Part shown: piece after piece, positions 32,954 through 40,898 of the stretch | Numbering within the stretch: the first letter of the stretch is position 1 | Layout of the letters: every line of letters starts with the position of its first letter | Assembly (NCBI GenBank): GCA_934167885.1 | Contig: CAKPMB010000011.1 | Location: forward strand, 1-49,654 | DNA: 49,654 nucleotides | Reading direction: 5' to 3' | Source: an uncultured Bacilli bacterium | Lineage (GTDB): Bacteria > Bacillota_I > Bacilli_A > RF39 > UBA660 | Notes under the pieces: model-generated | Told to the model about the DNA's origin: nothing | Seen by the model: the letters and a program-made list of their open reading frames with translations, nothing else | Databases searched by the model: none | Program-made: the position numbers and the translations under genes

Positions 32954-35723
32954 AAAAAATTCAGAGACTAATAACAAAGTTAAAAAACATAAATTAAATA
33001 AGAAAAATATTACGGTTTTAATAATTGGAATAATCGTAGCTTTAGCTTTGATGGTTGGTGGTTACTTTTTATTAGGTCTTATTCCAACTATTATCTTAGT
33101 TTTGGGAATTTCAATAATTCTATTAATTGGTCACCTACTTGATAAAAGTAAGACTAAAAAGAAAAAGTATAAAATATTAAAGACAATATTCATTATAATT
33201 TTAGTCATGGGAATTATTGGTTGTGTCGCTGGCGGTGCTTTTATTATATATATAGTTAAAAATGCTCCTAGTTTTGATAAAGAGTTATTAAAAGAAAAAC
33301 AATCAAGTGTCTTATATGATAGTAAAAACGGAGAATATGCTAAAATTGGAACACAAATTCGTGAAAATATTGAATATAGTGAAATATCAGAAGTTTTAAT
33401 TGATGCTATTATTGCAACCGAAGATTCAAGATTTTTTCAACATAATGGTTTTGATTTAATGCGTTTTGCGAAAGCTGCTGTTGGTCAATTAATGGGCCAT
33501 AGTGATGCTGGTGGTGGTTCTACTCTATCAATGCAAGTTGTAAAAAATACTTTTACTGATGCATCAGCTGATCAAGGTATTAAAGGTATTATCAGAAAGT
33601 TTACTGATATATATATATCTATATTCCAGCTTGAAAAGAATTATACTAAAGAAGAAATTATTGAATTTTATGTTAATAACCATATGTTAGGTGGTGTATG
33701 GGGTGTTCAAGAAGCTAGTCAATATTATTTTAATAAGAATGCTAGTGAACTTAATCTATCAGAAGCTGCCCTTATTGCCGGTATCTTTAAATCACCTAAG
33801 TATTATAATCCATATAATTATCCTAAAAATGCTGAAAGTAGAAGAAATACTGTTTTATATTTAATGGAAAGACATGGTTATATAACAGCTGAAGAACGCA
33901 AGTTAGCTAAAAGTATTCCAATTGATAGTCTACTTGCCCATGATACTGATACAAGTGGTAGTGAATATCAAGGATATATCGATACCGTTGCCGCTGAAGT
34001 TAAATCACGTTATGGAGTTGATCCTTACTCTACATCAGTCTTAATTTATACAAACATGGTTCGTTCAAAACAAGATGTTGTTAATAATGCTATGAATAAC
34101 GATAAAAACTCATGGTGGGTTGATAGTGTTCGTCAAGGAGCAACGGTTGTTTTAAACACAAGCAATGGTAAAATAGAAGCTATTGGAACTGGAAGACACA
34201 GAACAACTAAGAAAAGTTATAACTATGCTACAAGTATTAAACGTCAAATCGGATCAACCGCTAAGCCACTATTTGATTATGCTCCTGGTATGGAATATAA
34301 CAATTGGTCAACATATACCATGTTTGATGATGAAAAAGGCTATACCTATTCGAATGGTACGCCTATTAAAAACTATGATGGTAAATGGGAAGGTCCAATA
34401 ACTTTAAGAAGAGCCCTTTCTAATTCACGTAATATTCCAGCGTTAAAAGCATTCCAACAAGTTGATAATAAAAAGATTATTGAATTAGTTACATCTGTTG
34501 GTATTACACCAGAGATTTCTAATGGTTATATCCATGAAGCCCATGCTATTGGTTCATTCACAGGATCTGATCCGCTTACAATGGCCGGAGCTTACCAAAT
34601 ATTTAGTAATGGTGGTTATTATTATGAACCATATACTGTAAGTAAAATTGTCTTTAGAACTTCTGGTGAAGAATATGAATATTCATCACCAAAACAAAAA
34701 ATTATTAGTGATTCAACTGCTTACATGATTACAGATGTTTTAAAAAGCGTTGTTACTTCAACTATGCGTAGAGGTATGAACGATGTTATGGCAGCTAAAA
34801 CCGGAACTACAAATATAACAGATGCTCAAAAGAAGGCTCATAAGATTACCGGAACTTATTTACGTGATTTATGGGTTGTTGGTTATACTAAAGAAACAGT
34901 TATAAGTTGTTGGTTAGGTTATGACGAAATAAACGCTAAATATCGTTTAGGCGATGCCGATTATACAAGAAGGTATGCTTTCTTCAATGCTATCGCACGT
35001 GGTGGATTTAATCATACAGGACAAGATTGGACAATGCCATCTAGTGTTGTTAGAGCCCAAGTTGAGAAACTATCCGATCCTCCTATGCTTCCAAGTCAAT
35101 ATACACCAAAAGATCAAATACTAACCGAATTATTTAAACGAGGAACAGAACCAACGGAAGTCTCTACTAAATATATGAAAATTGAAACCCCAAAAAATTT
35201 AAACGTTACATGGACTGGCACAAACGCTTTCCTATCTTGGAACTCCGTTAATGATCCTAAATATATAGAAAATGATGTTTTAGGATACTATGTATATTTC
35301 AATGATAAACTACTTGGTTTTACAACTGAAACATCATATACTGTTCAAGGATTAGATTCATTCTATGGAACATATAGTGTCAAAGCTGGTTACAAAGAAT
35401 CTCAAACAAGTATGAGTGATGCTGCAACATATACCCTTGAAGAAAAAAAAGACTATCGCTTAACAATAAGCAATACATCTTATACTTACAAGCTTGGTAG
35501 TGTTATTGATGAATCATACTATAACGGTGATTTAATTAAATTATTTGAAAATAATAATGATATCACCGATAAAGCTAAAATTACCATCAAAATTATGGAC
35601 GCCAATGGTGTGCAATACTCCAAAGTTCCTAATGATAAAGTTGGTATATGGACAATAACCTATACTGTTACCTATGGATCATGGAGTGGCACAACAAGTA
35701 ATAAAGTAACAGTCGTTGAATAA
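32943..35723 (+). CDS. ponA: Class A penicillin-binding protein (PBP1-type)
   Basis: 926 residues from the ATG at 32943 (GGAGGT upstream); an earlier in-frame codon falls inside recU. About three hydrophobic segments occupy the first 100 residues, more than the usual single anchor. The GT51 glycosyltransferase has IIATEDSRFFQHNGFD and GGSTLSMQVVKN. The transpeptidase has the active Ser in GSTAKPLF, SNSRN and AAKTGTTN. A fibronectin type III-like module and an Ig-like module end the protein (about 735-926). It polymerises and cross-links peptidoglycan. The following terminator closes the recU-ponA operon. Confidence 0.95.
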   Translation: MKNKKNSETNNKVKKHKLNKKNITVLIIGIIVALALMVGGYFLLGLIPTIILVLGISIILLIGHLLDKSKTKKKKYKILKTIFIIILVMGIIGCVAGGAFIIYIVKNAPSFDKELLKEKQSSVLYDSKNGEYAKIGTQIRENIEYSEISEVLIDAIIATEDSRFFQHNGFDLMRFAKAAVGQLMGHSDAGGGSTLSMQVVKNTFTDASADQGIKGIIRKFTDIYISIFQLEKNYTKEEIIEFYVNNHMLGGVWGVQEASQYYFNKNASELNLSEAALIAGIFKSPKYYNPYNYPKNAESRRNTVLYLMERHGYITAEERKLAKSIPIDSLLAHDTDTSGSEYQGYIDTVAAEVKSRYGVDPYSTSVLIYTNMVRSKQDVVNNAMNNDKNSWWVDSVRQGATVVLNTSNGKIEAIGTGRHRTTKKSYNYATSIKRQIGSTAKPLFDYAPGMEYNNWSTYTMFDDEKGYTYSNGTPIKNYDGKWEGPITLRRALSNSRNIPALKAFQQVDNKKIIELVTSVGITPEISNGYIHEAHAIGSFTGSDPLTMAGAYQIFSNGGYYYEPYTVSKIVFRTSGEEYEYSSPKQKIISDSTAYMITDVLKSVVTSTMRRGMNDVMAAKTGTTNITDAQKKAHKITGTYLRDLWVVGYTKETVISCWLGYDEINAKYRLGDADYTRRYAFFNAIARGGFNHTGQDWTMPSSVVRAQVEKLSDPPMLPSQYTPKDQILTELFKRGTEPTEVSTKYMKIETPKNLNVTWTGTNAFLSWNSVNDPKYIENDVLGYYVYFNDKLLGFTTETSYTVQGLDSFYGTYSVKAGYKESQTSMSDAATYTLEEKKDYRLTISNTSYTYKLGSVIDESYYNGDLIKLFENNNDITDKAKITIKIMDANGVQYSKVPNDKVGIWTITYTVTYGSWSGTTSNKVTVVE

Positions 35724-35745
35724 AGGCCTAAAAAGCCTTTTTTTT
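35722..35745 (+). terminator. Terminator of recU-ponA
   Basis: AAAGGC/GCCTTT stem with a loop of seven bases and a run of T directly after the ponA stop codon. Confidence 0.75.
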
Positions 35746-35749
35746 ATGG

Positions 35750-36484
35750 TTAAAAAACAATACTAAATAACATTATAATAAACCCTACAATTATGCCTAT
35801 ATGAGCCATTTTAGGACTTTCTAGAAACGCTTCTTTTAATAAATCATTAATACTTATATTCAACATTATCCCTGCAATTAAAGCATACATTATACCAAAA
35901 GTATTAGGCGTTATAAATGATTTAAAAAAAAGATAAGTAATAATGCCTCCTAATAATTCACTAAGACCTGCGATGAAAACAATTATAAATACCTTTAATT
36001 TCTTATGAATAGCATAATAATATGGAATAGCAATACTTATCCCTTCAGGAATATTATGAAGAGCAATTGATAAAGCAAGTGATAAGCCTATTTTCATATC
36101 ATATTGCATACTCATAAAAGTAATAATCCCTTCAGGAATATTATGTAAAATAATCGAAATTAAGGATAATATCCCCAATTTTTTTAATTCATTACTTTCA
36201 TATTTAGATAATACCCATTTAATAGAAGATGATATAAATATTCCCAAAACTAAAAATAATAATAAATACAATATCCGATAAAATAAATAGTAATTACTAA
36301 AACTACTAAATGATTCAGGTATTAAAGAAAAAATAGAAATACTAATCATTACACCACCTGCAAAAGATAAAAAAAAGCTAATAACTTTATTAATATTTCC
36401 TTTAATATATATAGCAAAATAACCAAGTGTTGTTGTCATACCTGCAAGAAAAGTAATTATAAAACTATAAAATATATTATTCAT
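35750..36484 (-). CDS. ZIP-family metal transporter
   Basis: 244 residues with about eight membrane helices and two metal-binding HNIPEG motifs (helices IV and V), diagnostic of ZIP/ZupT importers of zinc, iron or manganese. Metal choice cannot be predicted. There is no clear ribosome binding site before the ATG at 36484, so translation may be weak or the start may be misplaced. A terminator separates it from the thioredoxin gene. Confidence 0.92.
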   Translation of the reverse strand: MNNIFYSFIITFLAGMTTTLGYFAIYIKGNINKVISFFLSFAGGVMISISIFSLIPESFSSFSNYYLFYRILYLLLFLVLGIFISSSIKWVLSKYESNELKKLGILSLISIILHNIPEGIITFMSMQYDMKIGLSLALSIALHNIPEGISIAIPYYYAIHKKLKVFIIVFIAGLSELLGGIITYLFFKSFITPNTFGIMYALIAGIMLNISINDLLKEAFLESPKMAHIGIIVGFIIMLFSIVF

Positions 36485-36496
36485 ACTTAATTATAT

Positions 36497-36530
36497 GAAA
36501 AAAAGAAAACACTAATTACTTAGCATTTTC
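36497..36530 (-). terminator. Terminator of the thioredoxin-like gene
   Basis: Minus strand GAAAATGCTAA/TTAGTGTTTTC, an 11-bp stem with two wobble pairs and a GTAA loop, then seven T. Confidence 0.65.
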
Positions 36531-36543
36531 TTAAGTTTTCATA

Positions 36544-37143
36544 TTATTTAATTAATTCTTGTTTTTGTAAGAAATTAATTAACTCACTTTCAGATAAAGC
36601 ACCAACCGAAAGGCCAACAATCTTACTATCTTTGAAGACAATAATTGAAGGAGTTCCTAAAACATTTGATGAATACGTTTGATCATATTCAATTAAATAT
36701 GTTCTAATAGCAGCATCTTGATCATTTGTTAACTTTCTAGTATTTAAATAATTAAAAGTTAATTTGTTATCATATGTAACATTTAAAACAACTGGCTTAA
36801 ATTGTTTACAATAAGAACAAGTTGGACTAGCCCAATAAATAACAGTAGGTTCATCACTTTTAATAATTTCTGTAAAATCATTGTAACTAATTTCTTTTAA
36901 ATACTTACTTCTCTCACCACTTTCATTAAGAGAAACAACAAATAAAGCCACTAAAGCTACAACAAGTAATAAACCAATAATCCATCCAAATTTATTACTC
37001 TTTTTACTTTCTTTTTTAGCAACAACTTCTTCTTTAACATCTTTCTTTTCTTCAACTACTTTACGCTTAGGAGCTGCTGTTTTCTTAGCAGAAGTAGTTG
37101 TTTTCTTTTTAGCATTTTCTTTTGCTTCTTCAGTTTTTGCCAT
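36544..37143 (-). CDS. Membrane-anchored thioredoxin-like protein with Lys/Ala-rich tail
   Basis: 199 residues. Residues 1-50 are rich in Lys, Ala, Glu and Thr (AKKKTTTSAKKTAAPKRK), much like a histone H1 tail. One membrane helix (53-71) follows, then a thioredoxin fold with active site CSYC (109-112) in VIYWASPTCSYCKQFKP and a cis-Pro in GTPSIIVF. The positive tail should stay in the cytoplasm and the redox domain outside, where it could reduce or form disulfides or act in cytochrome or peroxide metabolism. AGGTGGTGAG precedes the start. It is preceded by a nuclease gene with a 25-base gap, possibly one operon. Confidence 0.88.
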   Translation of the reverse strand: MAKTEEAKENAKKKTTTSAKKTAAPKRKVVEEKKDVKEEVVAKKESKKSNKFGWIIGLLLVVALVALFVVSLNESGERSKYLKEISYNDFTEIIKSDEPTVIYWASPTCSYCKQFKPVVLNVTYDNKLTFNYLNTRKLTNDQDAAIRTYLIEYDQTYSSNVLGTPSIIVFKDSKIVGLSVGALSESELINFLQKQELIK

Positions 37144-37168
37144 AATTTAACTCACCACCTACTGATAA

Positions 37169-37963
37169 TTATAACATATTTTCAATAAATTTGAATATTT
37201 TATTAGTTAATTTACTTACAAATTCCCAAATTATATCCAAAATACTTTGATTATCATCATTTTCACTATCTTCATCATTAGTATCATTATTATCATCACT
37301 ATCGTCCATACTTTTTGATACATCATTGCCCCAAATACCTAACTTTTTTTCTTTAGCCTTTGCTTCAATTTTTTTTAACTCTGATGTATAAGTATAATCA
37401 GCATATAGATACGCTACTTTAGCATAACCTATTTCTAATAATTCTTTTTGAACCATTGTAGAATCAGCATAGACAAATGCTAACCAACGACCATATTTAT
37501 CTTCTTTATCACTATTTTTATCAAATTCCAATTCAATTTTCTTAGCCTTTGTTAAAAGGTTACAAGTATATTCACTAGCCTCTTTACCAAAAGCCTCTAC
37601 AGCTTTTGTAGGATGAACACTTTCTGGTGTATCAATTGCTAAAAATCTTGTTGTATGAACTTCCCCACTACTTGTTTTAAATTTGGCAGTATCACCATCA
37701 ACACATTTTTCCAAAGTTACAGTGATTTTTTCATTAGTAATATCAGCATAACAGCTAGGTTCTTTAACCGTTTCTTTATCCTTTACAACCCATTTACCAT
37801 CTTTTTTTTCAACAATATGCCAATGTTTAGGACTTCCATGATAACCATAATACTTACCATCACACTTTATAACACCATTTTGTTTAATAGTTCCACTACT
37901 CGCATAAACATTAGGGATTAACACTATTGTTAATAAAATCATCATTAATATTTTCTTCTTCAT
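37169..37963 (-). CDS. Secreted thermonuclease-family protein (SNase domain)
   Basis: 264 residues from the ATG at 37963 (GTGGTGAA upstream). Signal peptide MKKKILMMILLTIVLIPNVYA, a short region with GYHGSPKHWH, and then a staphylococcal nuclease fold: FLAIDTPES, EFDKNSDKEDKYGRWLAFVYAD and KKLGIWG carry the metal-binding Asp and catalytic Arg/Glu positions. It probably degrades extracellular DNA or RNA. After the domain comes a strongly acidic linker (DDSDDNNDTNDEDSENDDN) and an amphipathic C-terminal helix (WEFVSKLTNKIFKFIENML) that may hold it to the membrane or cell surface. Confidence 0.9.
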   Translation of the reverse strand: MKKKILMMILLTIVLIPNVYASSGTIKQNGVIKCDGKYYGYHGSPKHWHIVEKKDGKWVVKDKETVKEPSCYADITNEKITVTLEKCVDGDTAKFKTSSGEVHTTRFLAIDTPESVHPTKAVEAFGKEASEYTCNLLTKAKKIELEFDKNSDKEDKYGRWLAFVYADSTMVQKELLEIGYAKVAYLYADYTYTSELKKIEAKAKEKKLGIWGNDVSKSMDDSDDNNDTNDEDSENDDNQSILDIIWEFVSKLTNKIFKFIENML

Positions 37964-38075
37964 ATTATTCACCACTATCATAATAATACAAAATAAACTT
38001 TTAGACAAGATTTAATAAATAAAAATTAGAATACCAAATCATTTATTTATTACTAATATTTTATTTAAAAATGTC

Positions 38076-40616
38076 TTAATTTAATGTCAACTGATATGGA
38101 CTTTCTATTGTTCCATCACCTGATGAGATTAAGACGTCAGAACGGATATTGATAACTGGGCGAATGCCACCAACAAAAGTAACCGAATTAAAGGTCATAT
38201 TACCAGTTTGAGTAACAAGCCAAACGTTGGCATAAACAGCAGCATTGAAATAAGAAGGCGTCATCGTCCAAAAAGAGTTGTTGGTATGCAAGTAATAATT
38301 TTCATTTTTGGTGTTAGTTTTACCTCCGGCTAAAGCTACCTCATCCACCATTATTAAAGCTATAGGATACTCTAGTTTAGCATTGCCACATGATGATGTT
38401 GTGCTAAATTGGTCTCGCATATCACTAGAACATTTTAAAGTCGCTGTTTTTTTTGCACTTGCATGTAATCTTGTATACGATGAATAAAACATATGCTTAC
38501 CTAATTTATATTCCGAATTATTTGCTACACTTCGATCGTTGCAAAATTTTGAATCTACAATGTAATTTGTTAATAAATTATCAACATCCGTCTTGCCAAC
38601 TATATTTAAAGCATACCATTTATCGAGCTGTATTTTAGCATTACTTGATACTTCATTTGTTCTTGTGCCATCCAAACTTGTTGATGAATATGAATAATAC
38701 TGCACTTTGGCACTTGTTTCTGATACCAAACTATTTACTTTTATTAATACTTGACATAATGCTGTTGAATTAGTGCTTTTACATGTATATGGATATGTTC
38801 CAAACTCATCTTTCATTTCACTAAATGTGCCTTGTTTCATATTACCTTTTAATTTGTAATTTTCTGTTCTTTCATCAAACTCATAATCATCGGCAAAATA
38901 GTATTTTGTAGCAACAGCTGCATCATAATACGTTATTTCGTCACTTATTTGATGTTCAAAATTTTTACCATACATATAACCGACATACGTTGGATCTGGA
39001 TATTTGGTGCTGTATTGATATGTTGTATTATTTATAGCCGTATTATTACCAGTAGCATTGGCGGTTTTGCCATTATAAATTAATCTTAAACTTCCATCGC
39101 CATTGGTTCTTATTATCTTCCAATAAAATCCACCAAAATATACATTATTATTTTGAACATCACCTCGGTAATAATAAACATCACCATAATCATCTTCCGT
39201 TTTATATAAGCCTACTTCAGATCTAATGGAACTTGCAATCTTATATGTTCGTTTATCACCTTTTGTAATTTTGTAATTGGTCGTTGATACATCAACTTCC
39301 TTTATATAATATATGTTGCTTAAACCTGATTTTCCCATATTGGTTCCACCACCAGTCCAATAATCTATGTATTTATCACTCAAATAATCTGTTACAATAT
39401 CACCGGTTAATTTAAATGTTCCTGTCTTTTCATCAAATTCATATGTTTTTGAAAAATAATATTTATATCCTGCAACACTATATGGATTTGATACATTTTC
39501 TGTTAATTTTTCAACATACATATAAGTTGGAGCGGTATCATTTAAATTAGGTTCCCCTTTATTGGCAATATTAGTTTTTGCAATATCAACCGATTCACTT
39601 AAACTATCACTTACTAGCATACAATCAACTAATTTATTAAAATCATTGTTTAGACAATAGTTATTACCCTTAACTTCTACTCTTTTAATAAAACTTTGCA
39701 TTAATTCTTTGTTTTTGTATATTTCTAAAAGAACATTAGTCTTACCATTTGCATCATTATTTGGGTGCACAAATACTTGAATTTCAACTGTTTTATTTTT
39801 AGTGAATAGATATGTTAAATCTAAGGTATCACTCTTTTCTTCTACAGTATTTCCTTCACTATCTTTATAACTAAATTTTATATCACTATTAGTGCCACTT
39901 ATTTTTAGATTCATCGTATCATTACTGTCTTTGCCAATGTCTTCCATATTTATAAAGTTACTTATCTTGGCAATAAAATAGGCTTTATTATTTTCAACAT
40001 ATGTATCGCTGGTTTCCATGGATAAAGGCATGTTCATAGTTTCTAAGCCTGCATCAACATTAACCTTAAAATTTAAATAACTATTCGCCCACTCGGTTGC
40101 CTTATAACTAGCATTACTATCAGTATCACTTATTGTGGTCTCTTCATCTACCCAGAATCTTAATGTGTAATTCTTGGTTGTTTCGGTATACGTTTTGGCA
40201 TCTATCTTGTATACATAGATTCTTCGATTATTGAAGTCACTATACCTTATTCCATCTATTAAAACTTTACCATCACATTCTAGGTATATCATAATGTATT
40301 TAGCATCTATTCTAATCTTATTACTTATATCTTTACCATAATTTAAAGTAATACCATAATAGATATCTTTGTCACTCGTATTCTTGCTTAATACTTTAAA
40401 GCTTATTGTGTTATCATTTCTCTTTAAAGCCTCTTCTTTCGTTTCTGGAAATATCCCGCTTATATGAACTTCATTATCTTCTAAATAGTTTAGATAAATC
40501 TCCCCATTTAAAAGATTCTGCATTCCACTATACTTTTGATAAGTATAAAACGCATAACTTCCTCCTAACAATAAGACTAGGCCCAAAACCATTAATATAT
40601 TCTTCCTAGTCTTCAT
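38076..40616 (-). CDS. Surface protein B, paralog of the protein at 26246-28765
   Basis: 846 residues. Residues 1-363 match paralog A with few changes (V19G, N-to-D at 47, V-to-I at 52 and others). The middle (about 365-480) is unrelated except for the phrase EFDEKTG. Shared islands return at YGDVYYYRGDVQNNNVYFGG, the YWKIIRTNGDGS region, YPIALIMVDEVALAGGK, FWTMTP and the C-terminal RPVINIRSDVLISSGDGT. It is presumably secreted or membrane anchored through residues 8-25. The leader holds a G12 tract, repeats, a leader peptide and a hairpin as in copy A. Function unknown; a variable surface antigen or adhesin is an inference. Confidence 0.85.
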   Translation of the reverse strand: MKTRKNILMVLGLVLLLGGSYAFYTYQKYSGMQNLLNGEIYLNYLEDNEVHISGIFPETKEEALKRNDNTISFKVLSKNTSDKDIYYGITLNYGKDISNKIRIDAKYIMIYLECDGKVLIDGIRYSDFNNRRIYVYKIDAKTYTETTKNYTLRFWVDEETTISDTDSNASYKATEWANSYLNFKVNVDAGLETMNMPLSMETSDTYVENNKAYFIAKISNFINMEDIGKDSNDTMNLKISGTNSDIKFSYKDSEGNTVEEKSDTLDLTYLFTKNKTVEIQVFVHPNNDANGKTNVLLEIYKNKELMQSFIKRVEVKGNNYCLNNDFNKLVDCMLVSDSLSESVDIAKTNIANKGEPNLNDTAPTYMYVEKLTENVSNPYSVAGYKYYFSKTYEFDEKTGTFKLTGDIVTDYLSDKYIDYWTGGGTNMGKSGLSNIYYIKEVDVSTTNYKITKGDKRTYKIASSIRSEVGLYKTEDDYGDVYYYRGDVQNNNVYFGGFYWKIIRTNGDGSLRLIYNGKTANATGNNTAINNTTYQYSTKYPDPTYVGYMYGKNFEHQISDEITYYDAAVATKYYFADDYEFDERTENYKLKGNMKQGTFSEMKDEFGTYPYTCKSTNSTALCQVLIKVNSLVSETSAKVQYYSYSSTSLDGTRTNEVSSNAKIQLDKWYALNIVGKTDVDNLLTNYIVDSKFCNDRSVANNSEYKLGKHMFYSSYTRLHASAKKTATLKCSSDMRDQFSTTSSCGNAKLEYPIALIMVDEVALAGGKTNTKNENYYLHTNNSFWTMTPSYFNAAVYANVWLVTQTGNMTFNSVTFVGGIRPVINIRSDVLISSGDGTIESPYQLTLN

Positions 40617-40633
40617 ATTTCACTCCACATAAA

Positions 40634-40656
40634 AGAACAAGACTTAATCTTGTTCT
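40634..40656 (-). other. Leader hairpin of surface protein B
   Basis: AGAACAAGA/TCTTGTTCT, a 9-bp stem with a five-base loop, 18 bases before the start codon; counterpart of 28782-28806. Confidence 0.6.
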
Positions 40657-40701
40657 ACCTTGTTTACATTCTAAATTAGGTTGATTACTTAATAAAGTAA
40701 A

Positions 40702-40713
40702 CCCCCCCCCCCC
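40702..40713 (-). repeat. Homopolymeric tract, G12 on the sense strand, in the leader of surface protein B
   Basis: Twelve C on the plus strand, against nine at the matching position in the other copy, and the flanking T run is also one longer. The difference in length at an otherwise conserved place is what slippage would leave. Confidence 0.85.
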
Positions 40714-40759
40714 ATATTGACACTATTTGACACATTCAATTTGATACTATTTAACACTT
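40714..40759 (-). promoter_or_regulatory. Tandem TGTYAAATA-type repeats in the leader of surface protein B
   Basis: Minus strand TGTTAAATA, TATCAAATT, TGTCAAATA, TGTCAATA at the same spacing as in copy A. The second word has changed while the other three are kept. Confidence 0.4.
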
Positions 40760-40767
40760 TTCATCAT
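40747..40767 (-). CDS. Possible leader peptide MMKSVK upstream of surface protein B
   Basis: Same 6-codon frame as at 28892-28912, after AAAAGGAT. Confidence 0.25.
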   Translation of the reverse strand: MMKSVK

Positions 40768-40794
40768 ATCCTTTTGCTTTATTTTTCTACCATC

Positions 40795-40823
40795 ATTCTA
40801 TCAAAAATTATAATGAATGTCTA
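40795..40823 (-). promoter_or_regulatory. Promoter of surface protein B
   Basis: Minus strand TAGACA (40818-40823), 17 bases, TAGAAT (40795-40800), at the place equivalent to the copy A promoter although the surrounding DNA has diverged. Leader about 170 bases. Confidence 0.55.
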
Positions 40824-40844
40824 TATTGTTTCTCATTCAAATAC

Positions 40845-40891
40845 AAAAAAAGATAAATAAGCCTTAACCTATTTACCTTATCTATTTATCT
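40845..40891 (-). terminator. Terminator of the adhesin gene
   Basis: Minus strand stem AGATAAAT/ATTTATCT with a long AT-rich loop, followed by seven T, eight bases after the stop codon. Confidence 0.55.
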
Positions 40892-40898
40892 TATATTA

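Larger units (their letters stand above)
39527..40803 (-). repeat. Long repeat, copy 2 (5' coding half plus leader of surface protein B)
   Basis: Partner of 27676-28946: 1,090 bp of coding sequence without indels, then a conserved leader. The two copies are in the same orientation about 11.9 kb apart, so recombination between them could delete or duplicate the core genes between, or convert one copy. Confidence 0.9.

Noticed and set aside
26246..40616. Surface proteins A and B as targets of a diversity-generating retroelement (C-terminal W-x-M-T-P ... RPVINI module recalls C-type lectin-like variable domains).
   Set aside because: No reverse transcriptase, template repeat or adenine-biased substitution pattern is visible, and the C-terminal differences are ordinary divergence.
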